Assembly: GCA_023249795.1 (NCBI GenBank)
Contig: JAHFBU010000040.1
Coordinates: 1-9,538 of the forward strand
DNA from: Syntrophaceae bacterium
Lineage (GTDB): Bacteria > Desulfobacterota > Syntrophia > Syntrophales > UBA5619
Direction: 5' to 3'
DNA: 9,538 bases
Positions 1 to 5,812 of the stretch are shown in pieces. The notes under the pieces are model-generated. The model worked only from the letters and a program-made list of their open reading frames with translations. It did no database searches and was not told the origin of the DNA. Every line of letters begins with the position of its first letter. Positions within the stretch are counted from its first letter, which is position 1. Both the position numbers and the translations under genes were made by a program.

Positions 1-804
1 GTCCTTCCCGCCCTTGCCTTGGCGATGGCCCTCTCCACGATGGAAATCGGGAACGATGTATTCCTCAAACCCCGCGCCCTTTTCTTCCCGGCCATGCTCG
101 GGATCGTCATGAACTACATCGTCCTCGGAAACATCATCATCGGGCTCAGCGCTCTGATGATCCACAACGAATCCCTCTGGACCGGCTTTGTTCTTCTGGC
201 AGCGGCTCCGCCTGCCGTCGCGGTGATCCCCTTCTCCGGTTTCCTCCGCGGCAATGGCCCCCTTTCGCTAATCGGCACGGTCGGCGCCTACCTGGGGGCC
301 CTTTTGATTATGCCGCTTATCTCGCTCACGCTTCTGAGCACCGCGGCGTTCGACCCGTTCAAGCTCATCATGATCACGCTGGAGTTGATCGCCCTTCCCC
401 TCGCCTTCTCGCGGCTGCTGATCCGGAAAGGGTTGAAGGAACGGATCGACCCATACCGGGGAACGGCGGTCAACTGGAGTTTCTTTATCGTACTCTATAC
501 GATGATCGGTCTGAACCGCGGCGTCCTGGTGGGCCAGACATGGTCCCTCCTCCCCATCGTTTTTATCTCGCTGCTTTACATGTTTCTTCTTGGCTTCATC
601 ATCGATTGGGTGTGCGGCCTTTTTCACATCCCGAAGGAAACCCGGACCAGCCTCGTCCTGCTGGGCACCCTCAAGAATCAGGGTCTGGCGAGCGGCCTCG
701 CACTGACGCTCTTCGGTCAGGCGGAGGCGCTCCCCTCGACCGTGGCAACGATGATCATGATCGGTTACATCATTTGGCTCGATTTCAAGAAACGTTGGGA
801 TTGA
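1..804 (+). CDS. BASS/SBF-like membrane transporter, 5'-truncated by window edge
   Basis: The frame is open to base 1, so the true start lies upstream; internal TTG and ATG codons at 19 and 25 are unlikely starts. The visible 267 residues are strongly hydrophobic, with about seven or eight membrane segments separated by short charged loops such as RKGLKERIDPYR. The C-terminal part holds a Gly/Asn-rich stretch, TLKNQGLASGLALTLF, which resembles the unwound substrate and sodium-binding helix of bile acid:sodium symporter (BASS/SBF, PF01758) proteins. Family members have about 300-330 residues, so some 40-60 residues are probably missing. BASS proteins carry organic anions with sodium across the inner membrane; the substrate here cannot be told. 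It ends 104 bases before sodB with no clear terminator between. Another transporter of the same fold superfamily remains possible. Confidence 0.68.
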   Translation, partial: VLPALALAMALSTMEIGNDVFLKPRALFFPAMLGIVMNYIVLGNIIIGLSALMIHNESLWTGFVLLAAAPPAVAVIPFSGFLRGNGPLSLIGTVGAYLGALLIMPLISLTLLSTAAFDPFKLIMITLELIALPLAFSRLLIRKGLKERIDPYRGTAVNWSFFIVLYTMIGLNRGVLVGQTWSLLPIVFISLLYMFLLGFIIDWVCGLFHIPKETRTSLVLLGTLKNQGLASGLALTLFGQAEALPSTVATMIMIGYIIWLDFKKRWD

Positions 805-908
805 CGAAAATTCCAATACAGGCAGGAGAACGACGGGATCTTTTTCTGGAAAGATGCCGTAAGTGATGGTAGAGTCTCCCGCAAATACTTGAGAAAGGAG
901 ATGCAACC

Positions 909-1499
909 ATGATTACGTTACCCGAACTGCCCTATGCCAAGGACGCCCTGTCGCCGGTGATCGGCGCCGCCACCTTGGAGTTTCACCATGGCAAGCACCA
1001 CAAAGCCTATGTGGACAACCTCAACAAACTGATCGCCGGAACGGAACTGGCCGATGCCGATCTTGAAACCATCATCAAGAAGGTCGCCGGTGATCCCGCC
1101 CGGGCGGGGATTTTCAATAACGCCGCCCAGGTCTGGAACCACTCCTTCTACTGGCAATGCCTCAAGGCGGGGGGCGGCGGTGCGCCGACCGGCGCCGTGG
1201 CGGCCAAAATCGCCGCCGCATGGGAAAGCTACGAAAAATTTGCGGAAGAGTTGAAGAATGCGGGTGTGACGCAATTTGGAAGCGGCTGGGCATGGCTGGT
1301 CGTTGACGGCGGCCAGTTGAAAATCACGAAGACCGCCAATGCGGACACACCCATCGCCCACGGCGTCAAACCCCTTCTCACCATCGACGTGTGGGAACAC
1401 GCCTACTATCTCGATTATCAGAACAGACGTCCCGACTATTTAAGTGCGGTCATCGCCAATCTGATCAACTGGGATTTCGTCAGCGCCAACCTCGGTTGA
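909..1499 (+). CDS. sodB: Iron-type superoxide dismutase (Fe-SOD)
   Basis: This 196-residue cytoplasmic enzyme converts superoxide to oxygen and hydrogen peroxide. All four metal ligands are present: His26 (in FHHGKHH), His78 (in AAQVWNHSFYW), Asp160 and His164 (in DVWEHAYY). The second-shell residues Tyr34 and Gln74 are also present; a Gln placed before the VWNH motif is typical of iron rather than manganese enzymes. Length and motif order match E. coli SodB, with a small insertion at about residues 60-66 (AGDPARAG). The start is supported by AAAGGAG at 894-900, eight bases before ATG. It is followed after 27 bases by a DUF2892 gene and then radC, so it probably heads an operon. In an anaerobe it would protect iron-sulfur enzymes from transient oxygen; the peroxide formed could be removed by a rubrerythrin such as the one at 7800-8315, which is inference. 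Confidence 0.96.
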   Translation: MITLPELPYAKDALSPVIGAATLEFHHGKHHKAYVDNLNKLIAGTELADADLETIIKKVAGDPARAGIFNNAAQVWNHSFYWQCLKAGGGGAPTGAVAAKIAAAWESYEKFAEELKNAGVTQFGSGWAWLVVDGGQLKITKTANADTPIAHGVKPLLTIDVWEHAYYLDYQNRRPDYLSAVIANLINWDFVSANLG

Positions 1500-1526
1500 T
1501 CCATTTTTCAAACGGGAGGGCTTATC

Positions 1527-1715
1527 ATGAAATGCAACGTCGGGAAAAATGACCGCATCGTCCGGGTCATCATCGGGCTGGCCATCATCTGGGCCGGTTT
1601 TTATTACGAGTCCTGGTGGGGGGTCATCGGCATCATCCCCCTGGCCACCGCCGCCATCGGCCACTGTCCGGTCTACACCCCTTTCAGATTTTCCACCTGC
1701 CGGAAAGACGATTAA
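1527..1715 (+). CDS. Small DUF2892-type inner-membrane protein
   Basis: A 62-residue protein beginning MKCNVGKNDRIVRVIIG, with a hydrophobic hairpin at about residues 11-44 (IVRVIIGLAIIWAGFYY, then WWGVIGIIPLATAAIG). It carries cysteines at 3, 47 and 58, the last two in GHCPVYTPF and FSTC. This N-G-x-x-D-R-x-x-R start, two membrane helices and CPxY...TC tail are typical of the DUF2892 family (PF11127), also found as the membrane part of the YgaP rhodanese. The role of the stand-alone form is unknown. ATG is preceded by GGGAGGG at 1514-1520, six bases upstream. It lies 27 bases after sodB and 9 before radC, so it is probably co-transcribed with both. Placement beside a superoxide dismutase and the paired cysteines suggest, but do not show, a link with redox or sulfur metabolism. 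Confidence 0.85.
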   Translation: MKCNVGKNDRIVRVIIGLAIIWAGFYYESWWGVIGIIPLATAAIGHCPVYTPFRFSTCRKDD

Positions 1716-1724
1716 GGCTCTTTT

Positions 1725-2414
1725 ATGGCTGAAGATCCCGGGGAGGACCGTAGCGGGCACCGAGATAGGCTGAGGCAGAAATTCCTGAACGCGGGGATTG
1801 AGGCCTTCCATGAGTACGAGGTCGTGGAGTTGTTCCTGACCTATGCGATCCCGCGAAGGGACGTGAAACCCCTGGCAAAGGCCCTTCTTCGGGAGTTCGG
1901 ATCGCTCAAGGGGATCGTCGATGCGGAGATCGGCGATCTGGCAAAAATCAAAGGGGTGGGAAAAGCTTCCGCGATTGAAATTATATTTCTCAAGGAACTC
2001 GTCTCGCTCTACCTCAAACAGAAGGCGATGGAAAAGCCCCAGATTGCCTGCACGTCCGAACTCTTCGATTACTGCCGGACGGCGATGGGCGGAAAAAAGG
2101 ATGAGGAGTTCTGCGTGATCTATCTCGACGCGCAGAACCAGATTATCGAGTTTGAAACCGTTCAGAAGGGGGTTGCCAATCAGGCCGTGGTCTATCCGCG
2201 GCAGGTTCTCGAGAATGCGCTCAAAAAGAAGGCCTCGGCGATCATCCTCGCCCACAACCACCCGTCGGGCCATGTGCGCCCCTCGGATGCCGACATCCGC
2301 CTGACGAAAACAATTCAGGATACGGCAAGGATGCTCGACATCCTCGTCCACGACCACATCATCATCGGCGAAAACCGCTTTTTCAGCTTCCGCGAAGAAG
2401 GCTTGATGCCCTGA
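1725..2414 (+). CDS. radC: RadC-family JAMM/MPN+ domain protein
   Basis: A 229-residue protein with the two-part RadC layout. The N-terminal half (about 12-100) contains a helix-hairpin-helix segment, IGDLAKIKGVGKASA at about 69-83. The C-terminal JAMM metalloprotease-like domain (about 105-229) has the motif HNHPSG at 177-182, PS at 186-187 and Asp190, giving ligands His177, His179 and Asp190, with Glu127 or Glu128 as the likely catalytic acid. The zinc site therefore looks intact. Despite its name, the family's role in DNA repair is disputed and its biochemical activity is not established. The start lies 9 bases after the DUF2892 stop with only a weak AAGG ahead, suggesting translational coupling. 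It closes the probable sodB-DUF2892-radC operon and is followed by the hairpin at 2450-2478. Confidence 0.93.
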   Translation: MAEDPGEDRSGHRDRLRQKFLNAGIEAFHEYEVVELFLTYAIPRRDVKPLAKALLREFGSLKGIVDAEIGDLAKIKGVGKASAIEIIFLKELVSLYLKQKAMEKPQIACTSELFDYCRTAMGGKKDEEFCVIYLDAQNQIIEFETVQKGVANQAVVYPRQVLENALKKKASAIILAHNHPSGHVRPSDADIRLTKTIQDTARMLDILVHDHIIIGENRFFSFREEGLMP

Positions 2415-2449
2415 TTCAGGGGGAAGGGTTTATCCGAATCCGCGTCACG

Positions 2450-2478
2450 AAAAACGGGGGCCACGGATGGCCCCCCGT
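2450..2478. terminator. Probable bidirectional rho-independent terminator
   Basis: The arms at 2454-2463 and 2468-2478 pair over ten base pairs, nearly all G-C, with one unpaired C and a four-base loop (CGGA). On the minus strand the stem is followed by TTTTT (complement of 2450-2454), the classic arrangement to end transcription of the HU/IHF gene, whose stop lies about 58 bases before the stem. On the plus strand the stem is followed only by a weak T-rich run (TCTTGTT), so termination after radC is plausible but weaker. Confidence 0.75.
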
Positions 2479-2536
2479 CTTGTTCGCAGCGGGATGATTA
2501 TGATTTGGAGATTATGCAAAAAAGAAAGGGACGGCG

Positions 2537-2818
2537 CTACTGCTTGCCGTCAACCCTCTCCTTGAGCTCCTTGCCCACCTTGAAGAAAGGGAGCTTCTTG
2601 GGGGAGACCTTGATGCTCTTTCCGGTCTTGGGGTTTCTCCCCGTGTAGGCTTCGTACTTTCGCACGACAAAACTTCCGAATCCCCTGATTTCGATCCGGC
2701 CGTTTTTTTTCAGTTCATCGGTAAACCCCTTGAAAACCAGATTGACCACGTCAATCGCCATTTTCTCCGTCAGATTTTCCTTCCGACTTAACGCTTCGAT
2801 GAGTCCAGACTTGTTCAT
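2537..2818 (-). CDS. HU/IHF-family DNA-bending protein, IHF-beta-like
   Basis: A 93-residue histone-like protein. It has the conserved core RIEIRGFGSF (41-50), the arm motif GRNPKTGKSI (60-69) with the DNA-intercalating proline at 63, and the C-terminal PFFKVGKELKERV (77-89). The RIEIRGFGSF and F-K-x-GKEL wording is closest to the IHF beta subunit, but an HU homodimer cannot be excluded from one sequence. Such proteins bend DNA in the nucleoid and assist transcription, replication and recombination. A longer reading from 2887 is possible, but the ATG at 2818 is preferred because AGGAGGGGG (complement of 2821-2829) lies just upstream and family proteins start with this MNKSGLIEAL-like sequence. 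It appears monocistronic, with its own promoter at about 2922-2948 and the terminator at 2450-2478. Confidence 0.94.
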   Translation of the reverse strand: MNKSGLIEALSRKENLTEKMAIDVVNLVFKGFTDELKKNGRIEIRGFGSFVVRKYEAYTGRNPKTGKSIKVSPKKLPFFKVGKELKERVDGKQ

Positions 2819-2921
2819 CTCCCCCTCCTGATATGATGGCCCTTCACGCTCGTTTCCGTGAACCTGCAATAACAACGTTCTTCTCAATTAACATGATAAT
2901 ATATCTTTATTTTCGGCGACT

Positions 2922-2948
2922 ATTATTTATTTTCAAATGAATTGTCAA
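2922..2948 (-). promoter_or_regulatory. Candidate sigma-70 promoter for the HU/IHF gene
   Basis: On the minus strand a perfect TTGACA (complement of 2943-2948) is followed after 15 bases by AATAAT (complement of 2922-2927, five of six matches to TATAAT). Spacing is shorter than the ideal 17; a 17-base alternative gives the weaker TAATAG. The region is strikingly AT-rich relative to the surrounding genes. The 5' leader would be about 100 bases. Confidence 0.55.
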
Positions 2949-2969
2949 GAAAATTTTCCAGTTTATTAG
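2942..2969 (+). promoter_or_regulatory. Candidate sigma-70 promoter for the MFS gene, sharing its -35 with the HU/IHF promoter
   Basis: TTGTCA at 2942-2947 is followed after 16 bases by TATTAG at 2964-2969 (four of six matches to TATAAT). The -35 hexamer overlaps, on the opposite strand, the TTGACA assigned to the HU/IHF gene. The leader to the MFS start at 3085 would be about 110 bases. It contains short hairpins, including GGTGT/ACACC at 3025-3037, whose role is unclear. Confidence 0.4.
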
Positions 2970-3084
2970 GCAAGGGGCCGGATCGTGGCGCCGGTTCCGG
3001 AAAACTTGACCGGCTGCCTGCAATGGTGTTAGACACCGCCATCAACGGATTGAGCGAATTTTCCGCGAGAGAAGGCATGCGAAA

Positions 3085-4272
3085 ATGACCTGGCGTCGAC
3101 GGATGATCGATTTCTTCGGCCTCCGAAAAAGCATTGTGGCCCTCCTGTTCATGGCAATCCTCGTCGGCCTCGGCGAAAAGATGGCCGAACGGTTCCTCCC
3201 GATCTACCTGCTTGCCCTCGGGGGCGGCATCCTGTCGGTCGGCTTTCTCAACGGCATGGATAATCTTCTCTCCGCCCTCTATTCCTTTCCCGGAGGCTAT
3301 CTCAGTGATCGCCTCGGCCACAAACGGGCGTTGATCGTCTTCAACCTCGTTGCCATGTTCGGCTATCTCATTGTCATCGTCTTTCCCCACTGGCTCGCCG
3401 TCCTTATCGGCGCCGCTTTCTTTCTCTCCTGGTCGGCCCTCTCTCTCCCGGCAACGATGAGTCTCGTCTCCCGGGCACTCCCACAGGAAAAGCGGACGAT
3501 GGGGGTGTCGATCCACTCGCTCGTCCGACGCATCCCGATGGCCCTGGGGCCCATCATCGGCGGCGTCCTGATCGGGGTTTACGGAGAAACGGCCGGCATC
3601 CGTCTCGCCTTCGGCGCGGCCCTGCTCCTGGGAATGGTCTCCCTCGTCCTCCAGCAGGCGATGATCGTTGACGACGGCAAACGGGGCAAAGGGGAAAAAC
3701 GGCCCTTGCACCTGTGGCGGTTCATGAGCCCGGATCTCAGGAACCTGCTCGTCTCGGACATCCTGATTCGCTTTGCCGAGCAGATCCCCTACGCCTTCGT
3801 CGTGATCTGGTGCATCAAGATCAACGGGATCAGCGCGGTGCAGTTCGGTTTCCTCACAACGATCGAAATGATCACCGCGATGCTCGTCTATATTCCGGTT
3901 GCCTGGTTTGCCGACAGGACCGGGAAGAAACCCTTTGTGCTGATGACCTTCTTCAATTTCACCCTTTTTCCACTCTTCCTCCTCTTCTCCCACACCTTCT
4001 GGATGATGGCCGCCGCCTTCGTCATCCGGGGGCTCAAGGAGTTCGGCGAACCGACGCGCAAGGCCCTGATCATGGATCTTGCGCCCGAAGAGCAGAAAGC
4101 GGGAATGTTCGGCCTCTATTACCTGATCCGGGACGTCGTTGTTTCCGGTGCGGCCTTCGCCGGCGGTTTTCTCTGGCTGTTCTCACCGACCCTCAACCTG
4201 CTTGTCGCGACCGCCTGCGGCCTTATCGGCACCATCTACTTCGCCGTCCGGGGACGGGATCTCAATCCCTAA
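3085..4272 (+). CDS. Major facilitator superfamily (MFS) transporter
   Basis: A 395-residue membrane protein with about twelve hydrophobic segments in two halves, separated by a basic cytoplasmic loop at about 194-215 (DDGKRGKGEKRPLHLWR). The MFS motif A, GYLSDRLGHKR, is at 71-81 between the second and third helices, and its repeat in the second half, AWFADRTGKKP, is at 273-283. Both are characteristic of MFS proton-linked or facilitative carriers in the inner membrane. A conserved-looking VIRGLKEFGEPTRKAL stretch at about 313-328 also fits family members. No substrate can be assigned. The ATG is preceded by AGAAGG at 3070-3075; Met7 is an alternative start. The gene diverges from HU/IHF and stops 47 bases before der, so it could lead a der-containing transcript. 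Confidence 0.9.
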   Translation: MTWRRRMIDFFGLRKSIVALLFMAILVGLGEKMAERFLPIYLLALGGGILSVGFLNGMDNLLSALYSFPGGYLSDRLGHKRALIVFNLVAMFGYLIVIVFPHWLAVLIGAAFFLSWSALSLPATMSLVSRALPQEKRTMGVSIHSLVRRIPMALGPIIGGVLIGVYGETAGIRLAFGAALLLGMVSLVLQQAMIVDDGKRGKGEKRPLHLWRFMSPDLRNLLVSDILIRFAEQIPYAFVVIWCIKINGISAVQFGFLTTIEMITAMLVYIPVAWFADRTGKKPFVLMTFFNFTLFPLFLLFSHTFWMMAAAFVIRGLKEFGEPTRKALIMDLAPEEQKAGMFGLYYLIRDVVVSGAAFAGGFLWLFSPTLNLLVATACGLIGTIYFAVRGRDLNP

Positions 4273-4280
4273 GAAGCAAA

Positions 4281-4295
4281 GGTGGACTTTCCACC
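4281..4295 (+). other. Short perfect hairpin ahead of der
   Basis: GGTGGA at 4281-4286 and TCCACC at 4290-4295 form a six-base-pair perfect stem with a three-base loop, between the MFS stop codon and the der start. No T-run follows, so it is not a standard terminator. It ends about 11 bases before the der ribosome-binding site (AAAAGG at 4307-4312). It may mark an mRNA processing or stability point, or be chance. Confidence 0.3.
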
Positions 4296-4319
4296 GCCCA
4301 TAGGGTAAAAGGTCCGATC

Positions 4320-5636
4320 ATGAAACCTGTCATTGCAATCATAGGCCGGCCGAACGTCGGCAAATCGACCTTGTTCAATCGCCTGGCCGGCCGGAGCAAA
4401 GCCATCGTCATCGACGAACCGGGGGCAACGCGGGACCGCAACTACGCGGAAAGCGCCTGGAACGAACGACCGTTCACGTTGATCGATACCGGAGGATTCG
4501 AACCGGCATCCGCGGTGGAAATCCTCGTCCAGATGCGTGAACAGACAACGCTCGCCATCGAGGAGGCGGACATCATTCTTTTCTTGATGGACGGCAGGGA
4601 TGGGCTTACCCCCTCGGACCAGGAGATCGCCCGCCTGCTCCGGATGTCGCAAAAGAAGACCTTCTATGCGGTGAACAAGATCGACGGCCCGCGCCACGAG
4701 GCATTGGTATCCGAATTCTACCGCCTCGGGATCGAAAACATCTACGCCATTTCCGCGCAGCACGGGCAGGGCCTCGACGAGATGATGGACGCCGTGTCGG
4801 AGCACCTCCCGATAGCCAAACCCACGAGCGAAGAGGAGGGAGACCGCATCCGGATTGCCGTCATCGGCAGACCCAATGTCGGCAAGTCTTCCCTCGTCAA
4901 CCGCATCCTCGGCTATGAGCGGACGATTGCGAACCCCACCCCTGGAACGACGCGAGACGCCATCGACACCCCCTTCAGCCGCAACGGGAAGAAATACCTC
5001 CTCATCGATACCGCGGGAATCCGTCGGAAGAGCCGCATCAGCCTTACACTGGAGAAATACACCATCGTCCAGGCCATCAAGGCCATCGAACGGGCCGACA
5101 TCGCGCTCATCCTCCTCGACGCCAAGGAGGGGATCAGCGAGCAGGACGTCAAGATCGCCGGTCTGGCCATGGAAAGAGGAACAGCCTGCGTCCTCGTCGT
5201 CAACAAGTGGGATCTGGTCGAAAAGGACAACAGCACCTTTGGAACTTTCGTCGAGGACATACGCTACAACTCGAAGTTTCTCGAGTTCGCCCCCATCATC
5301 TTCGTCTCCGCCCTCTCCGGCCAGCGGGTCACAAATATTTTTGAACTGGTCGAACGGGTCTACGCCCAGTACACAAAGCGTATCGAAACGGGCGAACTCA
5401 ACCGGAAAATCCGTGAAATCATCGAGAACAATCCGCCGCCCGGCCGCCAGAGCCGGCCGCACGTCTTCAACTACATCACGCAGGTCGCGATCAAACCCCC
5501 CACCTTCATCTTGTTTGTACGGAACCCCGGCACCATCCACTTCTCCTACGAACGCTATCTGGTCAACCGGATCCGGGAGACCTTCGGGTTCGAAGAGGTT
5601 CCGATCCGACTCTTCTTCCGTAACAAGGGGGAGTGA
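4320..5636 (+). CDS. der: Ribosome-assembly GTPase Der (EngA)
   Basis: A 438-residue protein with two tandem GTPase domains and a C-terminal KH-like domain, the unique Der layout. Domain 1 has G1 GRPNVGKST at 9-17, G3 DTGG at 56-59 and G4 NKID at 119-122. Domain 2 has G1 GRPNVGKSS at 183-191, G3 DTAG at 230-233 and G4 NKWD at 295-298. The KH-like part covers about 355-438. Der binds the 50S ribosomal subunit and is needed for its late maturation; it is essential in most bacteria examined. The frame is open far upstream inside the MFS gene, but the ATG at 4320 is chosen because it begins the canonical KPVIAIIGRPNVGKS sequence and follows AAAAGG at 4307-4312. Length is within the family range, without a long extension. 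The stop overlaps a GTG at 5633. Confidence 0.97.
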   Translation: MKPVIAIIGRPNVGKSTLFNRLAGRSKAIVIDEPGATRDRNYAESAWNERPFTLIDTGGFEPASAVEILVQMREQTTLAIEEADIILFLMDGRDGLTPSDQEIARLLRMSQKKTFYAVNKIDGPRHEALVSEFYRLGIENIYAISAQHGQGLDEMMDAVSEHLPIAKPTSEEEGDRIRIAVIGRPNVGKSSLVNRILGYERTIANPTPGTTRDAIDTPFSRNGKKYLLIDTAGIRRKSRISLTLEKYTIVQAIKAIERADIALILLDAKEGISEQDVKIAGLAMERGTACVLVVNKWDLVEKDNSTFGTFVEDIRYNSKFLEFAPIIFVSALSGQRVTNIFELVERVYAQYTKRIETGELNRKIREIIENNPPPGRQSRPHVFNYITQVAIKPPTFILFVRNPGTIHFSYERYLVNRIRETFGFEEVPIRLFFRNKGE

Positions 5637-5812
5637 GCGACCACGTCTGGAATTGCATCGAAACACTGCCGGATGGTGAAGTAACGGTTTTGCGCGAGCT
5701 GAGCCGGCCGCCCCAAAAACGGCAGGAGGTTAGGAATATTGATTTATCTGCGAGACATCAGCCTCTCTTTCGGCGACCGGAAGATTTTCGACCGGCTGAC
5801 CTGGACCATTAG
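5633..5812 (+). CDS. Possible small ORF overlapping the der stop (uncertain)
   Basis: A GTG at 5633 overlaps the der stop codon in a GTGA arrangement and sits behind AAGGGGGA at about 5625-5632, which is very close to the start codon. It opens a 59-codon frame beginning VSDHVWNCIETLPDGEV and ending at TAG 5810-5812, about 74 bases inside the ABC-F gene. I recognise no family. The first 35 codons look reasonably protein-like, while the part overlapping the ABC-F gene is rich in Arg and Pro, as expected for an out-of-frame shadow. It may be a small coupled peptide, a remnant, or merely leader sequence. Confidence 0.2.
   Translation: MSDHVWNCIETLPDGEVTVLRELSRPPQKRQEVRNIDLSARHQPLFRRPEDFRPADLDH
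5724..5730 (+). promoter_or_regulatory. Consensus Shine-Dalgarno fixing the TTG start of the ABC-F gene
   Basis: AGGAGGT is a perfect match to the anti-Shine-Dalgarno sequence and stands eight bases before the TTG at 5739. No in-frame ATG lies nearby that would preserve the family's N-terminal sequence (IYLRDISLSFGD), so this site decides the start. Confidence 0.85.

Noticed and set aside
838..855. Weak inverted repeat ATCTTT/AAAGAT between the BASS-like gene and sodB
   Set aside because: The stem is AT-rich, only six base pairs and lacks a T-run after it, so it is not supportable as a terminator.
1440..2357. 305-codon minus-strand frame opposite DUF2892 and radC
   Set aside because: Both plus-strand genes are well supported by motifs and ribosome-binding sites; this is a shadow.
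2819..2887. Longer HU/IHF start adding 23 residues
   Set aside because: The extension covers the strong Shine-Dalgarno of the 2818 start and has no counterpart in HU/IHF proteins.
2923..3993. 356-codon minus-strand frame opposite the MFS gene
   Set aside because: Its composition is dominated by Glu, Asp, Gly and His, typical of an antisense shadow of a hydrophobic gene, and it matches no family I know.
3714..4319. Long upstream extension of the der frame inside the MFS gene
   Set aside because: It is an out-of-frame reading of a convincing MFS protein, rich in Arg, Pro and His, and canonical Der begins exactly at 4320 behind a ribosome-binding site.
4269..5666. 465-codon minus-strand frame opposite der
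   Set aside because: It is a shadow of der with all GTPase motifs on the other strand; high GC content makes such long antisense frames common.
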